A program made the position numbers and the translations under genes. This document shows positions 6,698-14,630 of a stretch of DNA of 26,525 nt, piece by piece; the first letter of the stretch is position 1, and the number at the start of each line of letters is the position of its first letter. The notes beneath the pieces are model-generated. The model was not told the DNA's origin. It was given only the letters and a program-made list of their open reading frames with translations, and made no database searches. Source of the DNA: Hydrocurvibacter sp036169815 (lineage in GTDB: Bacteria; Campylobacterota; Campylobacteria; Campylobacterales; Sulfurimonadaceae); the NCBI GenBank assembly GCA_036169815.1, contig JAVHOA010000121.1, forward strand, positions 1 through 26,525, read 5' to 3'.

Positions 6698-7963
6698 ATG
6701 AATATTTTGGTTGTTGGAAGCGGCGGACGTGAGTTTTCTATTGGACGCATGTTAAAAAAAGATTCTGTTGTTGCAAAGCTTTATTTTGCTCCAGGAAATG
6801 GCGCTACTGACACTTTAGGTGAAAATATTTCCATTAAAGATTATGAAGAACTCGCAGATTTTGCACTTGCTAACCATATTGACTTAACCATTGTTGGTCC
6901 TGAAGCGCCGCTTGTTGAGGGAATTGTTGATATTTTTAAGGCCAAAGGGCTTGTCATCTTTGGTCCAAGCAAAGAAGCGGCGCGTTTAGAGGGTTCAAAA
7001 GTTTATATGAAAAACTTCTTAGCCAAGTACAATATTCCAACAGCGCGTTTTATTGAGACAGATTCCATAGAAAAAGCGTTTAAATTTATCGAAACATTGC
7101 CAACGCCAATCGTCGTCAAAGCGGATGGACTTTGTGCTGGTAAGGGCGTTATCATCGCCATGAGCCATGATGAAGCAAAAGTTGCAGTCTCAGAGATGCT
7201 GAGTGGAAAAAGCTTTGGTGATGCGGGTAAAAATGTGATTGTTGAAGAGTTTTTGGATGGCTATGAACTCTCAATGTTTGCGATTTGTGATGGAAAAGAT
7301 TATATCCTGCTTCCAGCAGCGCAAGACCACAAACGCCTTATGGATAATGACCAAGGCCCAAATACAGGCGGGATGGGTGCGTATGCTCCAACCCCTTTGG
7401 TTGATGAAGCCATTTATCAAAAAGTAAAAGATCGCGTGATTCGCCCAACTCTCGATGGGATGCAACAAGAGGGTGCACCGTTTGAGGGTGTACTTTTTAT
7501 TGGGCTTATGATTGTCAATGGCGAGCCGATAACTTTAGAGTTTAATGTCCGTTTTGGGGACCCTGAGTGTGAGATTTTGATGCCACTGATGAAAACACCT
7601 GCGCGCGAACTTTTTTATAAAGCAGCAACAGGCAAACTCGATGAGCTTCATGTAGAGTTTGAAGAGAAGTTTGCAGTGGGCGTTGTGATGGCGAGTGGAA
7701 ATTATCCTTACAGTGATTCCATTCCAGCAGAGATTGTTGTCGATACCATCGTGCATGAAGAGATTCAAGAGTTTACACATATTGCTTATGCGGGTGTGAA
7801 AAAAGAGGATGGCATTTTGTATGCAACAGGCGGGCGTGTTTTGGTCTGTGTAGGCGTTGGTGACTCTATCAAGCAAGCGCGTGACCGTGCATATATGCTT
7901 TGTGGACAAGTGCATTATGTGGGTAAAAAACTTCGTACTGATATCGCTTACCAAGCACTCTAA
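6698..7963 (+). CDS. purD: Phosphoribosylamine-glycine ligase (GAR synthetase)
   Basis: Joins glycine to 5-phosphoribosylamine with ATP in purine synthesis. The length of 421 aa is normal. The N-terminal domain starts MNILVVGSGGRE. The ATP-grasp domain shows KADGLCAGKGV (about 141-151), EEFLDGYELSMFA, the family signature around 206-230 (AAQDHKR and DQGPNTGGMGAYAP) and the metal-binding FNVRFGDPECE near 281-291. The usual GGREH has F instead of H here. An AAGGA Shine-Dalgarno precedes the ATG. It is the first gene of a run with the RDD protein and lptD (9 bases to the next start). Possible read-through from the structured RNA upstream could contribute to its transcription. Confidence 0.97.
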   Translation: MNILVVGSGGREFSIGRMLKKDSVVAKLYFAPGNGATDTLGENISIKDYEELADFALANHIDLTIVGPEAPLVEGIVDIFKAKGLVIFGPSKEAARLEGSKVYMKNFLAKYNIPTARFIETDSIEKAFKFIETLPTPIVVKADGLCAGKGVIIAMSHDEAKVAVSEMLSGKSFGDAGKNVIVEEFLDGYELSMFAICDGKDYILLPAAQDHKRLMDNDQGPNTGGMGAYAPTPLVDEAIYQKVKDRVIRPTLDGMQQEGAPFEGVLFIGLMIVNGEPITLEFNVRFGDPECEILMPLMKTPARELFYKAATGKLDELHVEFEEKFAVGVVMASGNYPYSDSIPAEIVVDTIVHEEIQEFTHIAYAGVKKEDGILYATGGRVLVCVGVGDSIKQARDRAYMLCGQVHYVGKKLRTDIAYQAL

Positions 7964-7972
7964 GAACTTTTT

Positions 7973-8422
7973 ATGAATGAAGAGATTGAAAAGTTATTGC
8001 ACCGTGAGCAGCTGCAATTAGCTACGGTTGCGAAGCGCTCTTTGGCTTTTTTTATCGATGAGCTTCTTCTTTCAGCTCTTTTTATTATTATTGTTTGGGA
8101 CTCTTTTTCTCAGGCTGCAAGCTATGAAGCGTTGATCGCTTTGACAAACTCCTATGTTTTGGAATATATGGCGATTAAGATTATCTACCAGACTTTTTTT
8201 GTTTCCATGTATGGTGCAAGCATTGGAAAAATAATTTTAAAAATTAGGGTTATTGAAGCACAAACGCTTCAAAAACCGCGACCTTTTGTTGCTTTTAACA
8301 GAGCAGTTTTTAGAATTATTAGTGAGTTGCTCTTTTATCTGGGCTTTTTATGGGGAGCACTTAGTCCTACAAAACAGGCATGGCACGATTTGAGTGCAAA
8401 AACATTGGTTGTTGATGCTTAA
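7973..8422 (+). CDS. RDD family inner-membrane protein
   Basis: 149 aa with hydrophobic segments around residues 25-43, 58-76 and 108-128. The first membrane segment contains the RDD-like pattern (R18 in KRSLAFFIDELL, with D24), and the later IGKIILKIRVI and WHDLSAKTLVV elements are characteristic of the RDD domain (Pfam RDD). The function is not established; some RDD proteins act as cation/proton antiporters. It lies between purD and lptD, as I recall for related genomes. The final 8 bases overlap lptD. Confidence 0.8.
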   Translation: MNEEIEKLLHREQLQLATVAKRSLAFFIDELLLSALFIIIVWDSFSQAASYEALIALTNSYVLEYMAIKIIYQTFFVSMYGASIGKIILKIRVIEAQTLQKPRPFVAFNRAVFRIISELLFYLGFLWGALSPTKQAWHDLSAKTLVVDA

Positions 8423-10616
8423 ACTTTTTTTCTCGCTTCTCCTCCTCTCTTTTTCACTTTTTGGCGCTGATACTCTCCTTGAGAACAATAGTACAGCGCT
8501 TGAAACTGATGCAAATAAAGTTGAAATTTATGCAACTCGTGTCAATGGGGAAAATGGAATCGTGCGGGCAAGCGATGATGTTGTTGTTTTGTATAAAGAT
8601 TATTATCTCAGCGCAAAAGATGCCATTTACGATAAAGTAAGTGGAAATTTAGAACTTTTTGGTAACGTGCGAGCAGTACAAGGTGATAAATACCAACTCT
8701 TAGGTGATTATGCAAGGCTAAATATTGCAAAAAAAGAGCGAGAGTTTAAGCCCTTTTATATGCTAGAACAAAAGAGTCAACTCTGGGTGAGTGCGGACGA
8801 GGGGCATATTCAAGATAAATTTTTTGATGTCTCTACGGGAGTTGTTTCGGGGTGCGACCCAAATAAACCGCTTTGGAAGATCAAGTTTACATCCTCTGAT
8901 TATAACAGTGAAGAGAAGTGGATGAATCTTTACAATGCCCGCCTTTTCATCTATGATATCCCAATCTTTTATGTTCCATATTTTGGCTATTCCCTCGACA
9001 CAACAAGGCGTTCTGGCTTATTGACTCCTGCATTTGGAGTCTCAAGTGATGAGGGGTTTTACTACGAACAACCTCTTTATATTGCCATTGATAATTGGTG
9101 GGATTTGGAGCTAAAACCGCAGCTTCGTAGTTCAAGAGGATATGGTTCTTATGAGACATTTCGATTTGCAGATTCGAAGGCCTCTAAGGGATTACTGAGT
9201 ACAGGATATTTTAAAGAGGCACCAAATTATGTCAATTATAACGAGCTCGCCCACAAAACGCACTATGGATTTGATTTCAAATATGAAAATAGTGATGCCC
9301 TTGATCAATGGTTTGGATTTAATCTTGGTGGACAGTCTGGAATCTATGCCGATGTAAGTTGGATGAATGATGTTGATTATATTAACCTTAAAACCGCCGA
9401 TACCATCAACAATGCAACCTCAAATCAGGTGCTTTCTCAGATTAATATGTTTTATAACAGCGATGAACACTATCTTGGGACCTATTTAAAATACTATTTG
9501 GATCTTTCAAAAGAGAGCAATGCACAGACTATTCAAAAACTCCCAACGTTGCAGTATCACAACTATCTCTCAACACTCTTTGATGAGCATCTTTTTTATA
9601 ATGTTGATCTGAGTGCTACAAATCTTTATCGTGAAATTGGAAAAAACGCGATAAGAAGTGATATCAATATTCCAGTAACCCTGCAGACATCACTGTTTGA
9701 TGAATATCTCAATTTGAGTTACCAATCGCAGTTTTATGCACAACACATCACTTTTAATAGCCAAGCAGATCAAAATAATCAAAATACAAACTATGAAGAT
9801 GGTGTTTTTCTACGACAATATAATATTTTTGATATCAATACAAATTTGACAAAAGCGTATGATGATTTTACGCATACCGTAGTTTTTGGTGCAACATACA
9901 CCAAAGCGGGATCTGATACAAACTACGGATTTTATCAGTCTGCTCCAAAAGAGTGTGAAATAAATCCAACAGCAGATCTCTGTCAATTTTATGCGGTTAA
10001 TAATATTATAGAAACCACCGCACTTGATTTTTCTCAGTATTTTTTTGATAAAGAGGGAGAGGAGTTTTTGTATCATAGGCTCTCACAGCAGATCTCGTAT
10101 GCAACGGGAACAGGGCGGTTAGGTGAACTTGAAAATGAGCTTGATTATAAAGTAACAAAAAATATACGCTATTACAATGATACTTTTTATAATTATGACC
10201 AGCAACTTATCTCCAAAACCTTAAACTCTCTTTCTTATAATGATGAGAATTTAGGAGTGCATTTTTCCTACCTCTATAAAGATAGTTTTGTTGTAGCCAC
10301 ACTCGCACAGCCGAGATTTACAAAATATGTAACTTCTGGATTGTCATACAAATATAATGAACATTATAAATACTTTGCAAACTACAACTATGATTTAGAG
10401 ACTGCACAAAAGAAGAGTTCAGAAGTGGGATTTTTGTACTCAAAAAGATGTTGGGATTTTGGACTGCGATATGTCGAAAACATCCGTCCAATACTGCAAA
10501 TCAACAATCAAGCATCCTCTTTGGATGACAGATATGTCTTTTTTACCATTACCCTTAAGCCAATCGGCGGTTCAGAGATCAATTATAGAATTCCAAGCAC
10601 GATTCAAGGGCCATAA
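8415..10616 (+). CDS. lptD: LPS-assembly outer-membrane protein LptD (OstA/Imp)
   Basis: 733 aa. LptD with LptE inserts lipopolysaccharide into the outer leaflet of the outer membrane. The signal peptide is MLKLFFSLLLLSFSLFGA. An N-terminal OstA/LptA-like jellyroll follows (about residues 30-110, with ASDDVVVLYKDYYLSAKDA and LELFGNVRAVQGD). The large C-terminal barrel is full of alternating aromatic strands and contains the conserved IPIFYVPYFGYSLDTTRRSG (about 171-190). I chose 8415 rather than an upstream in-frame ATG (8394) because it begins the signal peptide; it overlaps the RDD gene by 8 bases. Cysteines at CDPNKP, the KECEI/LCQF pair and the RCWDF near the end may supply the disulfides LptD needs. 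The downstream terminator is weak. Confidence 0.93.
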   Translation: MLKLFFSLLLLSFSLFGADTLLENNSTALETDANKVEIYATRVNGENGIVRASDDVVVLYKDYYLSAKDAIYDKVSGNLELFGNVRAVQGDKYQLLGDYARLNIAKKEREFKPFYMLEQKSQLWVSADEGHIQDKFFDVSTGVVSGCDPNKPLWKIKFTSSDYNSEEKWMNLYNARLFIYDIPIFYVPYFGYSLDTTRRSGLLTPAFGVSSDEGFYYEQPLYIAIDNWWDLELKPQLRSSRGYGSYETFRFADSKASKGLLSTGYFKEAPNYVNYNELAHKTHYGFDFKYENSDALDQWFGFNLGGQSGIYADVSWMNDVDYINLKTADTINNATSNQVLSQINMFYNSDEHYLGTYLKYYLDLSKESNAQTIQKLPTLQYHNYLSTLFDEHLFYNVDLSATNLYREIGKNAIRSDINIPVTLQTSLFDEYLNLSYQSQFYAQHITFNSQADQNNQNTNYEDGVFLRQYNIFDINTNLTKAYDDFTHTVVFGATYTKAGSDTNYGFYQSAPKECEINPTADLCQFYAVNNIIETTALDFSQYFFDKEGEEFLYHRLSQQISYATGTGRLGELENELDYKVTKNIRYYNDTFYNYDQQLISKTLNSLSYNDENLGVHFSYLYKDSFVVATLAQPRFTKYVTSGLSYKYNEHYKYFANYNYDLETAQKKSSEVGFLYSKRCWDFGLRYVENIRPILQINNQASSLDDRYVFFTITLKPIGGSEINYRIPSTIQGP

Positions 10617-10633
10617 AAGCCTTGCTTTAAACC

Positions 10634-10645
10634 CTTACATGTAGG
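10634..10645. repeat. Near-copy of the iterated palindrome (CTTACATGTAGG)
   Basis: Differs from CTTACATGTAAG at one position. It is the only close relative in the window that lies between genes, next to the likely lptD terminator. Confidence 0.6.
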
Positions 10646-10669
10646 TGCTTTTGGAGAGAGCATTTTTTT
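10645..10669 (+). terminator. Possible rho-independent terminator of lptD
   Basis: GTGCT (10645-10649) can pair with AGCAT (10659-10663) around a 9-base loop, followed by seven T. The stem is short and includes a G-T pair, so termination is probably modest. Confidence 0.45.
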
Positions 10670-10699
10670 GTTTAGAGGAGTTCATCAGCTCTTTTAAGA

Positions 10700-10705
10700 T
10701 AAAAT
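10700..10705 (+). promoter_or_regulatory. Possible -10 element of pnp
   Basis: TAAAAT in an AT-rich stretch about 55 bases before the pnp start codon. There is no recognisable -35 box. It is supported mainly by the terminator just upstream. Confidence 0.35.
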
Positions 10706-10759
10706 GTGCATTCTCATAAAACAAGATAAAAATTATTTAAACATTCCTAGGAGATAGCA

Positions 10760-12928
10760 TTGAAATATGATGTAGATTTGGCATTTGCCAATAAAGAAGA
10801 GAGTTATTCATTTCATGAAGTAGCACGCCAAGCAAACGGTGCTGCATGGCTAAAAAGTGGCAATTCTGTTATTTTAGCAACAGTAGTCATTGATGAAACA
10901 GAAATTGTAGAGGATGACTTTTTACCTCTTACTGTGCAGTATATAGAAAAAACGTATGCAGCAGGAAAGATTCCAGGAGGATTTTTTAAACGCGAAACAA
11001 AGCCGAGTGATTTTGAAACATTAACATCTCGTATTGTTGATCGTTCATTGCGCCCTATTTTCCCAAAAGGTTTTGGCCACCCGACACAGATTACCGTTAT
11101 GGTTTTAAGTGTTGATGAAGATGCTGATTTGCAAGTCCTAGCGCTCAACGCAGCATCTGCGGCTCTTTATGTTTCAGATATTGATATTAATACATCTGTA
11201 TCTGGCGTACGTGTTGCAAAAATTGATAATGAAATAAAATTGAATCCTACCATCAAAGAACTCGCGAATGCAACTTTTGATTTGTATCTCTCTGGGACAA
11301 AAGAAGATATGTTGATGATTGAGATGCGCTCTTTGGGATCTGATACTTTTATTGATATGCCACTTATTGATCCACTTTTAGAACCAGCATTGATGGCACA
11401 AACCATGCAAGTTCACGCATCAAATGCAATCCCTGAAGATGAGTTGATCGAGATTTTAGCGCATGCGCAAAAACATCTTCAAGATGCAAATACGCTCTAT
11501 GAGCAAGAGTTTAAACCATTTGTCAAAGAGATCAAACCGCTTGAACTCAAAGCGCACCATCTTGATGCTGCGATGCTTGCATATGTGGCAACGCATCATA
11601 TGGCAGCTATCAAATCAGCTCTTGTACAAATGGCAAAAAGTGAACGCTCTACTGCACTGAGAAGCTTAAGAAAAGCGATTTTAAAAGAGCAAACTGACTG
11701 GAATGAACTTGATCTTAAAAATGCTATCGAGAGCGTCAAGCGTGATGTTGTGAGAAATATGATTTTAAGAGATAAAGTGCGCGCTGATGGAAGAGCTCTT
11801 ACCCAAGTGCGTCCGATTACAATAGATACCAATGTTCTGCCATCTGCACACTCTTCATGTCTTTTTACTCGCGGTCAAACACAAGCACTTGTCGCTTTGA
11901 CTTTGGGCGGACCTAAAGATGCGCAAATGTATGAAAATCTCACAGACTCTGCAACACAAAATGAGAGTTTTATGGTGCATTACAACTTTCCAGGATTTTC
12001 AGTAGGAGAAGCTTCGCCTATTGGCGCGCCAAGACGAAGAGAACTTGGGCATGGAAACTTGGCAAAACGCGCATTAGAACCAATTCTGAATAAAGATGGA
12101 CAAACAATTCGTCTTGTTTCAGAAATCTTAGAATCCAATGGATCTTCCTCTATGGCGACCGTATGTGGCGGCTATATGGCACTTCGTGCCGCTGATATAC
12201 AAACCTCCGATATGATTGCTGGCATTGCTATGGGAATGGTAAGTGAGGGCAATGAACATCTGATTTTAAGTGATATTATGGGCTTAGAAGATCACGATGG
12301 AGATATGGACTTTAAAGTAACAGGCTCAAAAGATGGTATCACTGCAATGCAGATGGATATTAAGCTAGGCGGTATTAGCTTAGAAGTATTGAAAAAAGCA
12401 CTCTACCAAGCAAAAGAGGGAAGAACGCATATCTTAGGGATTATGCAACAAGCCGTAGAGGCTATAGAACTCAATCATGGAGTTTTACCAACAACAACAA
12501 CTTTCCATGTAGATCCAAGCATCATTGGAGATATTATTGGTCAAGCTGGTAAAACAATCCGTGAAATCATTGAAAAGTTCGAAATTGCTATCGATATCGA
12601 TAAAAAAGTGGGTAAAGTAAAACTCTCTGGTACGGATAAAAATAGTTTAACAGCTGCAAAAGAGCATATAGAAAATATTGCCAGCTCGTCAAAAGAGAAT
12701 AAAATCGAGTATAAAGTCGGCGATATTGTTGATGGAAAAGTGAAAAAGATTGTTGATTTTGGAGCCTTTATAGAGCTTCCAGGCGGTACTGATGGACTAA
12801 TTCATATATCTAAAATTTCTTCTAGCAGAGTTGAGAAGGTTTCTGACGTTTTAAAAGAGGGTGATGCGATTCGTGTTGAAGTATTAGAGTTTAAAGGCAA
12901 TAAAATTGGTCTCGGTCGTGCCAACTAA
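10760..12928 (+). CDS. pnp: Polyribonucleotide nucleotidyltransferase (PNPase)
   Basis: 722 aa. A phosphorolytic 3'-5' exoribonuclease of mRNA decay that forms a trimer. It has two RNase PH domains, the second with SNGSSSMATVCGG and the metal-binding GLEDHDGDMDFKV (about 507-519), an alpha-helical linker, a KH domain (about 581-640, with IIGQAGKTIREI) and a C-terminal S1 domain (about 650-720, VGDIVDGKVKKIVDFGAF). The start is TTG, well supported by AGGAG seven bases upstream (10749-10753) and by the protein beginning exactly where the family does. The unusual start codon may limit translation, which would suit a protein known in other bacteria to control its own expression. The leader shows no strong RNase III-type hairpin. 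Confidence 0.97.
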   Translation: MKYDVDLAFANKEESYSFHEVARQANGAAWLKSGNSVILATVVIDETEIVEDDFLPLTVQYIEKTYAAGKIPGGFFKRETKPSDFETLTSRIVDRSLRPIFPKGFGHPTQITVMVLSVDEDADLQVLALNAASAALYVSDIDINTSVSGVRVAKIDNEIKLNPTIKELANATFDLYLSGTKEDMLMIEMRSLGSDTFIDMPLIDPLLEPALMAQTMQVHASNAIPEDELIEILAHAQKHLQDANTLYEQEFKPFVKEIKPLELKAHHLDAAMLAYVATHHMAAIKSALVQMAKSERSTALRSLRKAILKEQTDWNELDLKNAIESVKRDVVRNMILRDKVRADGRALTQVRPITIDTNVLPSAHSSCLFTRGQTQALVALTLGGPKDAQMYENLTDSATQNESFMVHYNFPGFSVGEASPIGAPRRRELGHGNLAKRALEPILNKDGQTIRLVSEILESNGSSSMATVCGGYMALRAADIQTSDMIAGIAMGMVSEGNEHLILSDIMGLEDHDGDMDFKVTGSKDGITAMQMDIKLGGISLEVLKKALYQAKEGRTHILGIMQQAVEAIELNHGVLPTTTTFHVDPSIIGDIIGQAGKTIREIIEKFEIAIDIDKKVGKVKLSGTDKNSLTAAKEHIENIASSSKENKIEYKVGDIVDGKVKKIVDFGAFIELPGGTDGLIHISKISSSRVEKVSDVLKEGDAIRVEVLEFKGNKIGLGRAN

Positions 12929-12952
12929 ATAAAACTTTAAAGTTAATTTGTG

Positions 12953-12958
12953 TATTAT
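12953..12958 (+). promoter_or_regulatory. Probable -10 element and structured leader of atpE
   Basis: TATTAT preceded by a TG-rich stretch, about 73 bases before the atpE ATG. The leader can form a CAAAGT/ACTTTG stem (12967-12972 with 13001-13006) around 28 bases, ending just before the GGAGAG ribosome site. Confidence 0.45.
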
Positions 12959-13030
12959 TGCACTCTCAAAGTGATAAGTAGGGATACGTAAGCCGAACAG
13001 ACTTTGGTAAAAAAATTTATGGAGAGTCAA

Positions 13031-13345
13031 ATGAAAAAAATTCTATTTTTAATGCTTACTTTGGCTGCTGCTGCATTTGCTGCTGATGGCGATGTTGCAA
13101 ACGAAACTTTAAAAGCATACTCAGTAATCGCTGCTGGTGTTGGCCTTGGCCTTGCTGCACTTGGTGGAGCTATTGGTATGGGTAATACTGCTGCTGCAAC
13201 TATTGCTGGTACTGCACGTAACCCAGGTCTTGGTGGAAAACTAATGACTACAATGTTCATCGCATTAGCAATGATTGAAGCACAAGTTATTTATACACTT
13301 GTTATCGCTCTTATTGCATTATATGCAAACCCATTTTTAGGTTAA
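13031..13345 (+). CDS. atpE: ATP synthase F0 subunit c
   Basis: 104 aa. Forms the rotating c-ring of the inner-membrane ATP synthase. Two transmembrane hairpin helices flank the polar loop ARNPGL. The ion-binding glutamate is in the second helix (LAMIEAQVIY). There is a signal-like N-terminus, MKKILFLMLTLAAAAFA, ahead of the first helix. This makes it longer than the roughly 79 aa E. coli protein and is typical of this phylum as I recall it. I chose 13031 over upstream TTG/ATG codons because GGAGAG lies at 13021-13026 and the signal-like segment begins there. It stands alone: no other atp genes are nearby, in line with the split ATP synthase loci of related genomes. A strong terminator follows. 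Confidence 0.96.
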   Translation: MKKILFLMLTLAAAAFAADGDVANETLKAYSVIAAGVGLGLAALGGAIGMGNTAAATIAGTARNPGLGGKLMTTMFIALAMIEAQVIYTLVIALIALYANPFLG

Positions 13346-13363
13346 TTGACTTAAAAAACCTCA

Positions 13364-13393
13364 TTGTCAGCTTCGGCTGACAAACTCTTTTTT
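13364..13393 (+). terminator. Rho-independent terminator of atpE
   Basis: A perfect 8-bp stem TTGTCAGC/GCTGACAA with a stable TTCG tetraloop (13372-13375), followed by actctttttt. It ends three bases before tRNA-Leu. Confidence 0.92.
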
Positions 13394-13396
13394 CGT

Positions 13397-13481
13397 GCGT
13401 CCGTGGTGGAATGGTAGACACGCTACCTTGAGGTGGTAGTGCCCTACGGGTGTGGAAGTTCAAATCTTCTCGGGCGCACCA
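13397..13481 (+). tRNA. tRNA-Leu (anticodon GAG)
   Basis: 85 nt with acceptor GCGTCCG/CGGGCGC, anticodon stem CTACC/GGTAG and loop TTGAGGT, giving anticodon GAG for CTC/CTT codons. A long class II variable arm (TGCCCTACGGGTG), a T arm GGAAG/CTTCT and an encoded CCA follow. The anticodon and the long variable arm agree on leucine. Confidence 0.96.
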
Positions 13482-13557
13482 TTTATTTTCTCTTTTTAAA
13501 AAATCAAATCAACTTTCTTTTTCTTTTTCTTACAGCTAGTTTATGAATAAATTGTGA

Positions 13558-13563
13558 TAGAAT
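13558..13563 (+). promoter_or_regulatory. Possible -10 element of the small coiled-coil gene pair
   Basis: TAGAAT with an upstream T/C-rich tract, 50 bases before the first start codon. The leader includes the palindrome ATACATGTAT (13579-13588), whose core is shared with the iterated palindrome. Confidence 0.35.
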
Positions 13564-13612
13564 TGTGCCAATAAATACATACATGTATCTTAAAAATAAG
13601 TTGGAGTATTCT

Positions 13613-13825
13613 ATGTTAGAAAGATTGAGTTTAAAAGTCGCAGAGATGGCACGTCAATATAGTGCTTATAAAGTAGAGAATGAACATCTAAGAAATGAGC
13701 TCTTAACGTTAAAAGCGGAGTGCGAAATCAAAAATCAAGAGATCGCGAGACTTGTAGAAGAAAATGCATATAAAGAGATGGAAATAGAAGAGATAGTAAC
13801 AAAAATAGAAAGTATGTTAGGTTAA
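13613..13825 (+). CDS. Small coiled-coil protein, ZapB-like in form
   Basis: 70 aa that is almost entirely one predicted coiled coil. Heptad hydrophobics run from MLERLSLKVAEMARQY to the end, with charged E/K positions between, and there is no signal or membrane segment. In length and pattern (ENEHLRNELLTLKAE, then EIARLVEEN) it recalls ZapB, the FtsZ-ring accessory coiled coil of enterobacteria. Coiled coils look alike, so this is only a resemblance. A longer frame from a GTG at 13565 is possible, but GGAG (13603-13606) seven bases before the ATG at 13613 fixes the start. The next small gene begins six bases after its stop, so the two are a pair. Confidence 0.7.
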   Translation: MLERLSLKVAEMARQYSAYKVENEHLRNELLTLKAECEIKNQEIARLVEENAYKEMEIEEIVTKIESMLG

Positions 13826-13831
13826 GAGTCA

Positions 13832-14047
13832 ATGAGTAAAAAAATATCATTTATGGTGGATGGAAAAAAGTTTGATTTAAGTATTGAAGATGATTTTGCA
13901 CCCTTTCTTCAAAAACAGATGCATAATGATTTGAATGTTGATGGCAATAATGAGGTCAAAAAAGTGCTAGAAGCGTATATAAGAAAAACATACGAGCTTT
14001 ATCTTAAAGAGAAAAAAATAGAGGAAATTTTAAAGAAATTCGACTAG
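13832..14047 (+). CDS. Small basic/acidic helical protein, unrecognised
   Basis: 71 aa, no signal peptide or membrane segment. The N-terminus (KISFMVDGKKFDLSIEDDF) could be a short beta hairpin, followed by a helical, highly charged C-terminus (LYLKEKKIEEILKKF). The order of short strands followed by a long helix loosely recalls ZapA, but I see no ZapA motif. It starts six bases after the coiled-coil gene, with the AAGAG around that gene's stop as ribosome site, so the two are probably co-translated and may act together. Their codon use looks like the neighbouring genes. Confidence 0.65.
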   Translation: MSKKISFMVDGKKFDLSIEDDFAPFLQKQMHNDLNVDGNNEVKKVLEAYIRKTYELYLKEKKIEEILKKFD

Positions 14048-14074
14048 TTTTATATTATTATAAGCTTTTTCGTA

Positions 14075-14080
14075 TATAAT
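14075..14080 (+). promoter_or_regulatory. -10 element of tRNA-Arg
   Basis: TATAAT 21 bases before the mature tRNA 5' end, preceded by an AT-rich stretch that starts right after the small gene pair. No clear -35 box. Confidence 0.55.
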
Positions 14081-14100
14081 TTCGCTCTCTTAACAAATAT

Positions 14101-14177
14101 GCGTCCGTAGCTCAGCTGGATAGAGCACCGGTTTGCGGTACCGGCGGTCAGGGATTCGAATTCCTTCGGGCGCACCA
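14101..14177 (+). tRNA. tRNA-Arg (anticodon GCG)
   Basis: 77 nt with acceptor GCGTCCG/CGGGCGC, D arm GCTC/GAGC, anticodon stem CCGGT/ACCGG and a seven-base loop TTGCGGT, giving anticodon GCG for CGC/CGT codons. T arm AGGGA/TCCTT with one G-T pair, and CCA encoded. The anticodon is unusual, because most bacteria read this box with ACG modified to inosine. The acceptor stem is identical to that of tRNA-Leu 700 bases upstream. Confidence 0.93.
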
Positions 14178-14200
14178 CCTTTTAACTCCGCAAAAAAAAA

Positions 14201-14413
14201 TCACTTTTCAAATCTACTCATTTTAATTACATACATACATACGCTCATATATCCAACAACTCTGCAACTCTCTTTCGAGGCATCGGTGCTTGTTCTGTAA
14301 TATAACACCTTTATATGAGAGCCTTTTTGCTTTGCACTGAGTAGCATCGCTTCCATATCTATGTTTCCCTATGCTTTGCAAGTGAGATTTCAAGATCGAG
14401 ATTTGTGCAAAAT
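14201..14413 (-). pseudogene. Possible remnant of a small exported protein gene
   Basis: A minus-strand frame from ATG 14356 to TGA 14201 gives 51 aa containing MLLSAKQKGSHIKVLYY and ESCRVVGYMSV. That looks like the end of a family of small secreted proteins in which a helix 'LLxAxxxG' is followed by two strands and a Cys. Immediately upstream in the same frame the sequence reads LTCKA, then a TAG, then GNIDMEAM, and an earlier TGA lies within 36 bases of that TAG. No start codon or signal peptide survives. I infer a gene broken by stops. The family assignment is from memory of the pattern, and the upstream boundary is approximate. Confidence 0.35.
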
Positions 14414-14525
14414 TGGCTTCCGTAAGGCTTCGAATTGAGAATCATGAAATACTGCCCAGAGAGCACTGCCTAAAATATCATCAATCAGTATTCTTCATAC
14501 AATCAAAGAAGCAAATGTTATAGAT

Positions 14526-14611
14526 TTTCTTGAGTAGTAAATTTAACTGTTGGATTGAAAACATCTGCTTTGAATCGAGGAGAGGGGAAGTTAAAAATAC
14601 TACTCAAGAAA
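14526..14611. repeat. 23-base inverted repeat around a 40-base loop
   Basis: 14526-14548 and 14589-14611 are reverse complements at 21 of 23 positions (shared core TTTCTTGAGTAGTA). The loop, 14549-14588, shows no ORF. It could be a miniature mobile element, or the hairpin of an unannotated RNA. TTATAG occurs on both sides (14518-14523 and 14625-14630), but not at the arm edges, so it is not a convincing target duplication. Confidence 0.8.
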
Positions 14612-14630
14612 CCCTATTGTTTTTTTATAG

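Noticed and set aside
13579..13588. ATACATGTAT as a ninth copy of the iterated palindrome
   Set aside because: It shares only the TACATGTA core; the outer bases differ, so it is not counted.
14518..14630. TTATAG on both sides of the inverted repeat as a target-site duplication
   Set aside because: The right copy is 14 bases away from the arm, and a six-base AT-rich match is expected by chance.
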